The notes beneath the pieces are model-generated. The model was given only the letters and a program-made list of their open reading frames with translations. It searched no databases and had not been told where the DNA came from. 56,232 nucleotides of DNA from Caldithrix sp. (GTDB taxonomy: Bacteria; Zhuqueibacterota; Zhuqueibacteria; Thermofontimicrobiales; Sulfurfontimicrobiaceae). Made by a program: the position numbers and the translations under genes. The stretch covers positions 1 to 56,232 of the forward strand of contig DYKB01000004.1 in assembly GCA_020722815.1 (NCBI GenBank), given 5' to 3'. Shown piece by piece: positions 45,061 to 53,874 of this stretch (its first letter is position 1; each line of letters begins with the position of its first letter).

Positions 45061-46782
45061 CTAATATCCTACTGCCGCCGCTTCCCGCCGGGGATCTGGC
45101 GCACCAAAGAATTCTCCCGTTTTTGGACAAATTAAAATCGCATTCGCTTCCGAGTAGGTTCCAGGACGCTCGACTAATTTATGTCCCATTTTGGAAAGAT
45201 TATCCAGAACATCCGAAACCAGACCATGATTCTCATAGTAAATTTGATCCGGTAGCCATTGATGATGGACGCGCGGGGCATCTATTGCTTGCTGGATGTT
45301 TCGATTGTATTCGATCACCTGAAGCATGATTTGCGCAACCGCAGTAATAATTGTCGGACCACCGGCGGCCCCCAGTACCAGAAATGGCTGATTATCTTTA
45401 ACAATAATTGTTGGGGTCATCGAGGAAAGCATCCGTTTACCGGGTTCAATGGCATTTGCCTCATTCCCAATTAAACCAAAAATGTTCGGCGTTCCCGGTT
45501 GGGCACTGAAATCGTCCATCTCATTATTCATTAAAAATCCGGCGCCATCAATTACAACGAGAGAACCATAGCCCGCATTCAAAGTCGTGGTAACAGCAAC
45601 AGCCATTTTATTTTTATCAATTACTGAATAGTGGGTTGTCTCGCTGCTTTCAAAAGGAAGTGGATCGCCGGCTGCAATTTCTGCTGATTTCTTGGCAAAT
45701 GTGAGATTAATTTTTTTTCTTAAAATTTCAGCATATTTCTTTGAAACGATCCCGCTGGTCGGAACTTTCCAAAAGTCCGGATCACCCAGATGCGTGGCAC
45801 GATCGGCAAAAACAAGCCGAAAAGCCTCACTAAATAGATGAATCGAACGTGAGGAGAGAAAACCGGATGTATCCCAGGTCACAGGTTCAACGATATTAAA
45901 AAATTCAAGGAGAGCAACCCCGCCTGAACTGGGGGGTGGCATTGAAATAATTTCGTACCCTTTGTATTCGCCTTTAACCGGTGCACGTTCTTTGGGGCTA
46001 TAATTGGCGAGATCGGTCAACGTGATGAGTCCCTGGTGCTTTTCCATTTCCTGGACGATGAATTTGGCAATTTTGCCGGTGTAAAATCCGGCTGTCCCTT
46101 GGGAAGCAATAATTTTTAAGGTTTTTGCCAGATCTTTTTGAACAAATTTTTCATTTTCCTGATAGGGAAGACCCTCTTTTTTTAGAAAAATTTTGGCAGT
46201 GGCGGGAAATTGTTTAATTTTATCAGCCAGGTGTTCCAGATCACGACTAAAATGATAGCTTACTGGAAAGCCTTTTTCAGCCAGTTTAATAGCCGGTTTC
46301 AGGATAGTTTTTAATGGAAGCGAGCCATATTTTTGTAAGGCATCGTTTAATCCCGCCACCGAGCCAGGAACACCACTTGCCAGGTAACCAACCGTGCTCA
46401 GGTTTGGAAGAAATTTCCCTGCAGAATCCAGATACATATCACGGAAGGCCTTCTGGGGCGCCATTTCCCGAAAATCAATAGTGGTGGCCGTTCCATCGGG
46501 GAGACGAATGACCATGAAGCCACCACCCCCAAGATTCCCCGCATTGGGAAAAACCACTGCCAGGGCATAACCCACAGCGACAGCAGCATCGACGGCATTT
46601 CCCCCCTGCTTGAGAATTGAAACCCCAACTTCAGAAGCCAGTACATGGGAAGATACAACCATTCCTGAAGTACCACGAACTGGAAGACGTGAGGCGCTAT
46701 TTAAACTACCAATTAAAAATATTAAAGTTAGACAAAAAAAATTCCCCCGAATTCTTTGCTTCAGAAACGTTGTCGGAATCAT
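45061..46782 (-). CDS. ggt: Gamma-glutamyltranspeptidase, secreted
   Basis: A 573-residue periplasmic Ntn hydrolase that transfers or hydrolyses the gamma-glutamyl group of glutathione and related peptides. Signal peptide: RIRGNFFCLTLIFLIGSLNSAS. The precursor should cleave itself before the nucleophile Thr383 in ESSETTHYSV. Binding residues occur in FREMAP, GVPGSVAGL, the substrate loop SSGGVALLEF, and MLSSMTPTI; GGPTIITAVAQ follows. The C-terminal DPRREAAAVGY is intact. It lies downstream of the SANT-domain gene by 18 bases on the minus strand, so they may be cotranscribed. Confidence 0.95.
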   Translation of the reverse strand: MIPTTFLKQRIRGNFFCLTLIFLIGSLNSASRLPVRGTSGMVVSSHVLASEVGVSILKQGGNAVDAAVAVGYALAVVFPNAGNLGGGGFMVIRLPDGTATTIDFREMAPQKAFRDMYLDSAGKFLPNLSTVGYLASGVPGSVAGLNDALQKYGSLPLKTILKPAIKLAEKGFPVSYHFSRDLEHLADKIKQFPATAKIFLKKEGLPYQENEKFVQKDLAKTLKIIASQGTAGFYTGKIAKFIVQEMEKHQGLITLTDLANYSPKERAPVKGEYKGYEIISMPPPSSGGVALLEFFNIVEPVTWDTSGFLSSRSIHLFSEAFRLVFADRATHLGDPDFWKVPTSGIVSKKYAEILRKKINLTFAKKSAEIAAGDPLPFESSETTHYSVIDKNKMAVAVTTTLNAGYGSLVVIDGAGFLMNNEMDDFSAQPGTPNIFGLIGNEANAIEPGKRMLSSMTPTIIVKDNQPFLVLGAAGGPTIITAVAQIMLQVIEYNRNIQQAIDAPRVHHQWLPDQIYYENHGLVSDVLDNLSKMGHKLVERPGTYSEANAILICPKTGEFFGAPDPRREAAAVGY

Positions 46783-46800
46783 GTAGTGCCTTTATTTATT

Positions 46801-47193
46801 TCAATAGCTGGCTAATTTTTTCTTTTGCATGAGAACTGGTTCCCAGCCCGAATCAGTTTTGATAAAGAAACCTGTTGATACCAGATTAACAGGATTTCCA
46901 TTTACGGATAAAACTTTTTCAATATGGGTAATTTTAGGTAAATTTAATGGTTCATACTCTTCTTCGACGTAAATTTCGGTTTCAATTTCCTGTTTTTTTT
47001 GAAGCTTCTGCAACTCTTCCAGTTCCAGGCGTCGTTTTTGACGTTCCCGCCGCATCCGATCCCGCAATCTTCGCATCTTGTGACTGATCGCTTTGGGAGT
47101 TACATCGAAGTGTTCTGCCAGTTGGCCATTACTCATTGCATCATAATTCGTCAATAAAAAATTTTCGTCTTCAGACGTCCATATCTTAGCCAT
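46801..47193 (-). CDS. Small SANT/Myb-like DNA-binding protein
   Basis: A 130-residue protein. The N-terminus (IWTSEDENFLLTNYDAMSNG then QLAEHFDVTPKAISHKMRRL) has the spaced Trp and helix-turn-helix pattern of SANT/Myb-like domains seen in phage and GcrA-like regulators. A basic helix (RDRMRRERQKRRLELEELQK) and an acidic hinge (EIETEIYVEEEYEP) follow. Residues ~85-130 (NGNPVNLVSTGFFIKTDSGW) look beta-rich. Start: ATG 47193, preceded by AAGGGGAAAG, is preferred to an upstream ATG. It could be a regulator of the ggt gene just downstream, but nothing in the sequence shows its target. Confidence 0.65.
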   Translation of the reverse strand: MAKIWTSEDENFLLTNYDAMSNGQLAEHFDVTPKAISHKMRRLRDRMRRERQKRRLELEELQKLQKKQEIETEIYVEEEYEPLNLPKITHIEKVLSVNGNPVNLVSTGFFIKTDSGWEPVLMQKKKLASY

Positions 47194-47759
47194 GTTCTTT
47201 CCCCTTAAAATAGAATCCATTCTCGTAAACTACCTGTTATCGCCTGAATCAAGCTAAAGATAATGCACCAAAAGAGAATCAAAAAACTCTCTAATATATG
47301 AATTCAAGCAAAAAATGTCAATAATATTTTTTTAATTATAAATTGCATTGCATTTCATTTATAGAAAAAATTCACCCATTAATACTTGCAAAACCCTGAA
47401 TCTGGCAAATTATCTCCGGTTTTTCAGGTAAAATTATATTCATTTTGGCGTTTGATTTTAAATTCAAAATAGTAATTTCAGGGCAAAAAACGAACTGAAA
47501 GGGCTTAAAACACAGGGAAACGAATTTCATAATGAATAAATAAAATTATTTTAATAAAATTTATCTTCAATAATACCAATAATATAAATTATGAAATTTC
47601 AGAATTGTAAGTTGGTGAAAACAGAATCTGATGCATTTTCTGCATTGTTGTGTCGATTATAATTGATAGTCAAGATGGATATTTTCAAAACTATACTTGA
47701 ATATTTTTATCGAGCGAATATCCCGAATAAATGGGATCAGTATCAATTTAAGGTGATTT
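47194..47759. other. Intergenic gap, no gene seen
   Basis: Very AT-rich; no frame, hairpin or repeat is convincing. It separates the SANT-domain gene from the decayed region that follows. Confidence 0.4.
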
Positions 47760-47903
47760 TTATTGGTTATATAAATTTGAATTTGGTTTTAGGGCAATTA
47801 AAATTCTTAATTTTGTGTCGCCTTCCGTGGCAATGGTATTAAACAAATTATACCAAATTATGATGAATAAAAGAACCAGCAAAATGATTTTGACAAATTT
47901 CAT
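47760..47903 (-). CDS. Possible 47-residue single-helix membrane or exported peptide
   Basis: ATG at 47903 is preceded by GGGAGGC, a good ribosome site. The product MKFVKIILLVLLFIIIWYN continues with a polar tail ending NSNLYNQ. It is either a one-helix membrane peptide or the signal-peptide start of a larger gene that has decayed, as have the neighbouring genes. It has no recognisable family. Confidence 0.4.
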   Translation of the reverse strand: MKFVKIILLVLLFIIIWYNLFNTIATEGDTKLRILIALKPNSNLYNQ

Positions 47904-47989
47904 TTGCCTCCCTTTTTCTTTTCGCGATTTTGAGTCACTCGATATTTCACTATTTTACGAATTAAATCCCCGGGTAATTGATTATTTTT

Positions 47990-48320
47990 CTGGAAGCTGA
48001 AAATGGGAAAGCCACCGGCGGGAAATTGGCCGGCACTTTTGTGGAGTCAAAATATGCAGGTTTTACCGGTAAGGGATAGGTTACCGGATTTGACATCAGC
48101 CATGATTTTGCAGATGTGCTGGTACAAGTTTCCAGTGATATGAAAGCAAATCTAAAAATCCGGCTGTGTGCTGACAATGCTTTTAAGGCTGATGTGCTGG
48201 TCGGTGTTAGGATGATGGCAGGCTGGGATGGTTCAGCCATGAAAAAGACGAATGGCTGGGAAGCGATAGATTTGGGCGGGATAGATTTAAAAGCTGGTGA
48301 TAATCGAATTCGTTTTACCG
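47990..48320 (+). pseudogene. CBM35-like carbohydrate-binding domain remnant
   Basis: The frame reads LEAENGKATGGKLAGTF, then ESKYAGFTGKG, a TAG stop where relatives have Tyr (GYV), then VTGFDISHDFADVLVQV and on to GWEAIDLGGIDLKAGDNRIR and FTV. The E.ENG...GG and GF.G.GYV patterns belong to CBM6/CBM35-type beta-sandwiches that bind plant polysaccharides. No start codon, signal peptide or catalytic domain is attached. The end abuts a minus-strand redoxin fragment, so the rest was lost by rearrangement. Confidence 0.55.
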
Positions 48321-48472
48321 TAATTTTTATCATCAATCCCTTTAAGATTAAAATTCGGTGCTTTTTGGCCAATCTCAAGCGTTTTAACATTCGGTTCTTC
48401 TGCCAAATTGATTGAAGTTATCATAAAAATACTCATCCAAATAAATAATATTAATTTTTGATTCACGTTCAT
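48287..48472 (-). pseudogene. Redoxin/thioredoxin-like protein, 5' stub
   Basis: ATG at 48472, preceded by AAGGGAGA, opens a signal peptide (KLILFIWMSIFMITSINLA) followed by LEIGQKAPNFNLKGIDDKNY, the usual beginning of AhpC/TSA or TlpA-type redoxins. After that point (about 48321) the sequence is the antisense of the CBM35-like remnant and the frame ends within 10 residues, before the catalytic Cys region. It is a truncated gene at a rearrangement junction. Confidence 0.6.
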
Positions 48473-48506
48473 TCTCCCTTTTAAATTAAATGCTGCTTGA
48501 ATGAGG

Positions 48507-48571
48507 CGTTTGGCTGTTAGTTTTTGGCTGTTGGCTTCTGGCTTTTGGCATCTGGCTTTTAGCCTTTGGCC
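48507..48571. repeat. Degenerate TTTTGGCT-like tandem repeat
   Basis: About seven imperfect copies of a TTTGGCT/TTAGCC-type octamer (GTTTGGCTGTTAGTTTTTGG, then CTGTTGGCTTCTGGC and so on). A single similar motif occurs at 12955-12975. Low complexity; no coding role is seen. Confidence 0.5.
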
Positions 48572-48684
48572 ATTGATTTATTAATGAGCCTGCTTTAAAA
48601 GGCTTTTAATTAACTCAACGATGTTAATCGATAACACTGTGTTTTCTTCGGGTCTTCGTGGCAAAAAATAAAAAATGATAAAGA

Positions 48685-49413
48685 TCATTTTTCTTTTTTG
48701 ACAAAAGGATCCTTCCCGTTCCATTTTCCCCCATTGGCCAAAATCGTATAAAAAGCATCGTGGGTCATGGTCTCAAAAATCGTAAATTCGGTAAATGAGA
48801 TAATCCGCAGATCATCAACAAATTGGCGTTCTTTGGAAAAATCAATCCGATAGACATAATCACCGGAAGATTTATCCTTTCCAATTTCAGCCAATTGTCC
48901 TTTTGCAACCACCTTGCCGGAAAATTGCTGGAATATTTCGTAAGCCGGCAATTCACCATCAATTTTCCGTGTACCGCCACAATTCCCAGCCATATCGCAA
49001 AATTGGCATAGCGTATTTTTGAAAGCGCGCTGTAACCAGCCTGATTGGTTTTAATGGACTCACAAAAGATATCCCGTTCCTGAAACTGAAATTCTTTTTT
49101 TACCGTAAGGCGTTTCTAACACATAATGATTACCTTCAAGCAACGGCGTTGTCTGAAGATAGATATGATGGTCGCACAAATCCGCCTGTGTGATATAGCG
49201 ATAGAGAGTATCAACCGGCAGCCCATTAACCCGCCATTCCGCCTTGTTTTCGATTTTGACTTCATTTAAATTGAGAGTATCGCTGGTAAAAAAGGCCACC
49301 AGCACATCCCTCGAAGCCGTTCGAACTTCCTGTAAAGAGAGTTTGGCTTCGGCACTGGAAAAGTTGTAAAATAGAATAATTGTCGTCAAGAATGCCGTAA
49401 AATTACGAAACAT
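48685..49413 (-). pseudogene. GH9-type cellulase N-terminal domain remnant
   Basis: Starts at ATG 49413 with a signal peptide (FRNFTAFLTTIILFYNFSSA), then an Ig-like domain (EVRTASRDVLVAFFTSDTLN). After YGKK, in a run of seven A, the frame shifts; with one A fewer it continues FQERDIFCESIKTNQAGY and then RYANFAIWLG. A second, opposite shift after WLG brings NCGGTRKIDGELPAYEIF, GKVVAKGQL and SSGDYVYRIDFS, matching the cellulase N-terminal domain (pattern KxNQxGY, then GELPxxE, then SGxYxxxxDFS). It ends in KKEK without a GH9 barrel. Two compensating frameshifts and truncation make it a pseudogene; sequencing error at the A run cannot be excluded. Confidence 0.55.
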
Positions 49414-50204
49414 GTTTTTTCCTTTTTTAAATAAATCGTTATCGACCTTCTCCCCTAAAGGATAAGGCATAGGAATCCCGTCTCTTACTGGCACTGAGCC
49501 TGTCGCAGGGGGAATGGATTAGATAATTCCGAAATTATTTAACTTCAACAGTGTTCAATATTTCGTTTGAAATTGAAATAATTAAATCAATATTTCCTGG
49601 ATGCTAACTAATTACTTTTATTGATGATCAGGTGTGAAATACCTTTTTTCTTTATATTACATCGTATAAAAACGCTGCAATCCTGAATTAATTCAAAACC
49701 TGTTACATGTTCATTTTAGTATTTTGAGTGATAATCAAATCATCAACCACCAAAAGCCTTCTGGAGATTGATCGGTAACTATCTTTAATATAGTTGCTAT
49801 TTTGGAGTCTGACAGTTACACGAATATTATATAATCCGGCCTTCTTTGTCAAACTTTAATTAAAAAGTCAGAAATTTTTAATCATCAAAAAAGAATGATT
49901 TAATCGATATCTGAAAATTTATTATATCGTATTTTAAAAATAACTTTATATGACCCCTTGATCTTCATTCGCTTTTTTCGTACCTTTAGATTTGTCAATT
50001 CAGACGAAATGAAAATTTTATCAAAAAAAAAAAAAAAAAAAACAGCGGTACGTTTTCTAAAAAATTTGTATCAGTGCGCAGGGCTGTTCAATAAAAGGAC
50101 GCAAATTAATCCAGAACATCCTGATATCCTGTTATTCTGTCTCCTTTTTAATAAATTTCCCTGTGAACCCTTACAAAACTCTTTCAAAATCATTGGAGGA
50201 ACGT
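49414..50204. other. Intergenic gap with repeat traces and a poly-A tract
   Basis: At 49485-49512 lies GGCACTGAGCCTGTCGCAGG, a member of the widespread CCTTCGACAGGCTCAGTGCC-like repeat class. The rest is AT-rich and no gene is recognised. The poly-A tract at 50023 is listed separately. Confidence 0.4.
50023..50042 (+). repeat. Run of 20 A upstream of the SUMF1-domain gene
   Basis: An uninterrupted homopolymer of 20 A, about 163 bases before the SUMF1 gene start. Runs of this length are unstable in replication and could shift promoter spacing or binding. Length may also be an assembly estimate. Confidence 0.6.
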
Positions 50205-52106
50205 ATGAAAATCAACTTTACCTTTTTACTACTCCTCACTTTCCTGTTTTTTTGCATAAACATCATTAATGCCCAGCAATATCCCGGCATTGAAAAATAT
50301 CCCTATCCCGGCTTTTCAAACCTGGAAGCAAAAGCGGAATGGCTGCTGAAGGATTTGCGGGAGAATAATCTGCAATATGATCTGGTTATGCCTCGCGTTC
50401 TGTTGCCACCAGAGGGAAACGCGGATCATTCCACCGCACATCAGGAAGATGGTGGAAATCGTTCGGGACCTTATCTGGCGGCGCTCAGCTTTCAGTATGC
50501 GGTGATGCAGGATAAAAAGGTGAAACAGTGGGCCGATGAAACTTTTGCCGCGATTGAAATACTGGAAAAAGTAACAGGTGTGCCAGGCTGTCTAGCGCGT
50601 AGTTTTAATCTTTCCGATGTTCGCCAACGACATGAAGACTGGTTCTTTTTTCCCGCGGAATGGCATCAATCGACCAGCATGAAGGGCTATCGCTGGCTTG
50701 GGGATCCCAGCTCGGATACGATTACCAATTTGCTGTATGGTCTGGCGGTGTATTACGACCTCTGCGCCGATGAAGCCCATCGTGCGCGGGTAAAAGCTCT
50801 GGTCGGACGCGTGGTCACGCGGCTGGTAAATCATGGCATGCGGATTGTGGATGTGGATGGGAAAATGACCTTGTGGGGAAATTTTAACCCCGAACTGGAT
50901 CGGGAAAAATTAAATTCGCTGTTGCCACTGGGTCATTTGAAAATCGCTTATCACATCACCGGCGATGGAATGTTTCAGCATCAATATCAGGAGCTGATTG
51001 AAAAGCATGATTATGCCGATATTGCCATTCTCGCGGATTCCTATAAGCCTCCGGTTGTGCCATGGGATGTCAAATTGGGGATGCAGGCCCTCTATCATTT
51101 GCTGCGGTATGAGGACGATCCGATGCTGCGGAATAAATATCTAGCCGCATTGGAACGCTACTGGATGACGCAGAAGGGGAAGCAACTTGTGGCGTTTCAG
51201 GTGATTTATGCACATTATGTGCCCGATAATCAGGGATTCGATGACTGGTCGATTCAATGTCTGGTGGATTGGAATGGTGCCTGGCGACAGAAACGGGACG
51301 AATTTTTGCGTCAGGAGGGGGGAGCGAAGCGCGTGGTTGGTGTCTGGCAGGAACCGTCACAGGAATATTTACGTGCTTATTGGAGTGCGCGTTATCATCA
51401 GTTGCTGACAGATAAGAATACGTTGGGCCCCGGTGCGCCGCCGGAATGGGCAAAATTACCGAAGGATGTCTATCCCGGCATGGTTTATGTCCCTGCCGGT
51501 GAATTTATCATGGGCAGCGAAATCGGGGATGCGGATGAATATCCGGTGCGTCGCATCTATACAAAGGCGTTTTATATTGATCGATTTGAAGTAACCAATC
51601 AGGAATATGCCAGATTTAAACCTGATCATCAATTTGATCCGGCAGATGCAGATCAGCCGGTCACCGATGTCAGTTGGTACGAAGCCGATGCCTACGCCAA
51701 ATGGGCGGGCAAGCGTCTGCCCACCGAAATGGAATGGGAAAAAGCCGCCCGCGGGACTGATGGTCGAAAATATCCCTGGGGCAATATTCACGATTTTAGC
51801 TTTGCCGAGCCGGATGGTTTTGTTCAGGAAGTCGCCTGGCGCGCGGGAAAAAGTCCTTACGGCGCCTACTGGATGGCTGGTGGTGTCTGGGAATGGACAG
51901 CGGATTGGTATCAAGCTTATTCAGGAAATCCGACACCGAGCCCCTCTTATGGCGAAAAATATAAAGTTATTCGCGGTGGATCGGCTTTTAATGATGCCAG
52001 CATGCAGCGCTGTGCGCATCGATACTATCTCGATCCCGGAACGAAAATCAGTGGCTATCCGGTCGGATTTCGATGTGTGAAGGATGCTGAGGAGTCTAAA
52101 AAGTAA
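50205..52106 (+). CDS. Secreted alpha-helical toroid and SUMF1-domain protein
   Basis: A 633-residue exported protein. Signal peptide: KINFTFLLLLTFLFFCINIINA. Residues ~25-415 are helical, with motifs such as HSTAHQEDGG and DWFFFPAEWHQ, like alpha/alpha-toroid glycan-active enzymes; no catalytic residues could be assigned. Residues ~420-630 are an FGE-sulfatase (SUMF1) fold: GMVYVPAGEFIMGSE, DEYPVRRIY, FEVTNQEYARF, KRLPTEMEWEKAARG, GGVWEWTADWY and VIRGGSAF, ending GYPVGFRC. The Cys pair that makes formylglycine in true FGE is not in place after RGGS, so it is probably a lectin-like or accessory SUMF1 domain. GGAGG lies 4-5 bases before the ATG (the in-frame GTG at 50163 is not used). Confidence 0.78.
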   Translation: MKINFTFLLLLTFLFFCINIINAQQYPGIEKYPYPGFSNLEAKAEWLLKDLRENNLQYDLVMPRVLLPPEGNADHSTAHQEDGGNRSGPYLAALSFQYAVMQDKKVKQWADETFAAIEILEKVTGVPGCLARSFNLSDVRQRHEDWFFFPAEWHQSTSMKGYRWLGDPSSDTITNLLYGLAVYYDLCADEAHRARVKALVGRVVTRLVNHGMRIVDVDGKMTLWGNFNPELDREKLNSLLPLGHLKIAYHITGDGMFQHQYQELIEKHDYADIAILADSYKPPVVPWDVKLGMQALYHLLRYEDDPMLRNKYLAALERYWMTQKGKQLVAFQVIYAHYVPDNQGFDDWSIQCLVDWNGAWRQKRDEFLRQEGGAKRVVGVWQEPSQEYLRAYWSARYHQLLTDKNTLGPGAPPEWAKLPKDVYPGMVYVPAGEFIMGSEIGDADEYPVRRIYTKAFYIDRFEVTNQEYARFKPDHQFDPADADQPVTDVSWYEADAYAKWAGKRLPTEMEWEKAARGTDGRKYPWGNIHDFSFAEPDGFVQEVAWRAGKSPYGAYWMAGGVWEWTADWYQAYSGNPTPSPSYGEKYKVIRGGSAFNDASMQRCAHRYYLDPGTKISGYPVGFRCVKDAEESKK

Positions 52107-52130
52107 CTTATGATCATCACCATATTTCCT

Positions 52131-52261
52131 GATTCCCAAGCTCCTTACCTGGGGATTCCGCATTCTGGAAGCTCCAGCTTCAAGTTGTTCGCTATTTGAT
52201 ACCTTTAACGAAAAGCCGGAGCTTTTCAAATTATCGGTATCCAGGCTGGCACCTGGATACC
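52131..52261. repeat. Degenerate copy of the four-palindrome repeat
   Basis: Four imperfect palindromes follow each other: GATTCCCAAGCTCC...GGGGATT, GGAAGCTCCAGCTTC (52167), CGAAAAGCCGGAGCTTTTC (52209) and GGTATCCAGGCTGGCACC with GGATACC (52236-52261). The second and third are the complement of each other in the stem, as in the units at 55897-56232. It separates the SUMF1-domain gene from the T9SS-sorted protein gene. Confidence 0.6.
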
Positions 52262-52299
52262 AGAATTTATAGCATAACAATTAATAATGAGCGTATAAA

Positions 52300-53493
52300 A
52301 TGCAAAAATTTATTTTAAAACTCGTTTTTCTGATTATCCCATTTTCTCTGACAGGTCAATCTTCAATTCAAATTGATGGCAATTTCGATGATTGGATTAA
52401 TCTTCCTGTGTTGGTATCTGATTCGGCGAACGATGCGCATGATACCGACTGGTTCGGTGATGGACTCCCGGCGCCAATCCCGCGCAAATATAGCGATGTG
52501 GATATCCTCGAAGTGAAATTCACCCATGATCGGGATAATCTGTACGGTTATATCAAAGCGAAAGGCATCGTCGGTCACACCTCCCGCGCTGCCGATGGAC
52601 AGAAAGCTGGTCGATATTATTTCATCATTACTATCGATGTTGATAATAATGATTCAACTGGCTATCCATTAGCTGAAGGGAATTACTGGCCAAATTCCAC
52701 CGGCTATGACATGAATATGGAAGTTGAGTTCTATGATGGAAGCTTTAATACAGGCCATTACATTCATCATGATTTTATGTCAGATGCCGATTTGATGACA
52801 GGGCGTGATGATCTGGCAAAACACATTATCCGCCTTGGTCCGGGCACATACAAATATTATCTGCAATGGGTCACTTTTCCAGATTCTACTTTTATTTATG
52901 TCCAGGACAAAGGACCGGTAATTGAAGGCGGCATCATCGAAGTAGCGGTTTCACCGGATGGCCATGAAGCTGAAATGAAAGCGCCAATGTGGGGATTTTT
53001 CCAGGAGGAAGATGGCACGCCAATTATCCAGTTGGGCGATACAATTGACATTTCCTTTTCCCTGGAAGGCAGTGGCGAATTATCGGAAAGTGCCGTCGAC
53101 GCCGGGTACAATGGCACCAAATCCATCTGGGGGTCGGATACGGCTGATCCCATTGTGGGATATTATCTGGCTGATTTATGGAACTCGGCTGAGCCGGCTG
53201 TTGAGAACCGGATTAATTCTTTTTGTCTCAACCAGAACTATCCCAATCCTTTTAATGGTCAGACAACCATTCATTATAATTTGGAAAAATCAACATCGGT
53301 TCAACTACTGATTATCAATTCGGCAGGACAGATAATAAAGGAACTTATCAATAGCACCCAGTCCGCAGGGAACCATCAGATAACCTGGAATGGTGCGGGC
53401 GAAAATTGTTCGCTGGTTTCAAGTGGCATCTATTTCGCTGTTCTGAAAAGCGCGGGAATGCAGGAAGTCAAACGGGTTGTGTTTTTGAAGTGA
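52300..53493 (+). CDS. Secreted protein with DUF/CBM9-like domain and T9SS sorting domain
   Basis: A 397-residue protein carrying a signal peptide (KFILKLVFLIIPFSLTG). The start IQIDGNFDDWINLPVL, with VDILEVKFTHDRDNLYGYI, is the pattern of CBM9/DOMON-like domains (DGxxDDW...D..NLY.Y). Residues 308-397 are a type IX secretion sorting domain: FCLNQNYPNPFNGQTTIHYN at its start, VQLLIINSAGQIIKEL in the middle and GIYFAVLKSAG near the end. It should be carried out by T9SS and anchored or released at the surface. It probably binds a carbohydrate or haem-like ligand; there are no catalytic motifs. It sits downstream of the SUMF1-domain gene, separated by a repeat. Confidence 0.82.
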   Translation: MQKFILKLVFLIIPFSLTGQSSIQIDGNFDDWINLPVLVSDSANDAHDTDWFGDGLPAPIPRKYSDVDILEVKFTHDRDNLYGYIKAKGIVGHTSRAADGQKAGRYYFIITIDVDNNDSTGYPLAEGNYWPNSTGYDMNMEVEFYDGSFNTGHYIHHDFMSDADLMTGRDDLAKHIIRLGPGTYKYYLQWVTFPDSTFIYVQDKGPVIEGGIIEVAVSPDGHEAEMKAPMWGFFQEEDGTPIIQLGDTIDISFSLEGSGELSESAVDAGYNGTKSIWGSDTADPIVGYYLADLWNSAEPAVENRINSFCLNQNYPNPFNGQTTIHYNLEKSTSVQLLIINSAGQIIKELINSTQSAGNHQITWNGAGENCSLVSSGIYFAVLKSAGMQEVKRVVFLK

Positions 53494-53693
53494 ATCTTTG
53501 AAAAACAGTGCTATCATGTCAATCTATGTTTTTGCATTTCAGCCTGACACCTGACAAAAATACATTTCACTTCTAAACACTCCTATGAAAATTATCAATC
53601 CATTTATTTTTAGGTTTTCGCTCCATAGCGTTCGGCACACTTTTGAATTAGGCCTGAAGATTAATTAAATTAATAAATTAAGTACCACATTTC

Positions 53694-53866
53694 GTATCCG
53701 CTCAATAAAGGAGGGTAACGCGACATCCTGTCATTGCGAGGAGCGCTTTTTGCGACGAAGCAATCCCCTTACAGTCAAGCAAGAGATTGTGAGCCTAAAA
53801 AACAGGCTTCGGCAAAAAACGCCTCGCCATGACAGCGCTTTTCACCCTCAATTAATGATGGGATAC
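53694..53866. repeat. GTATCC-ended MITE-like element with GTCATTGCGAGGAGCG core
   Basis: Left end GTATCCGCTCAATAAAG (53694); right end a degenerate TTAATGATGGGATAC (to 53866). The core is the same hairpin family as at 13443: GTCATTGCGAGGAGCG, then GACGAAGCAATCCCC, answered by GCCTCGCCATGACA. CACATTTC occurs directly before the left end (53686-53693) and directly after the right end (53867-53874), consistent with an 8-bp target duplication. Confidence 0.65.
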
Positions 53867-53874
53867 CACATTTC

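Noticed and set aside
47962..48390. A 142-codon minus-strand frame
   Set aside because: It is the antisense of the CBM35-like remnant; the plus-strand reading carries the recognisable motifs.
50205..52106. Formylglycine-generating enzyme for sulfatase maturation
   Set aside because: The required Cys pair is absent after RGGS, and no sulfatase gene is in the window.
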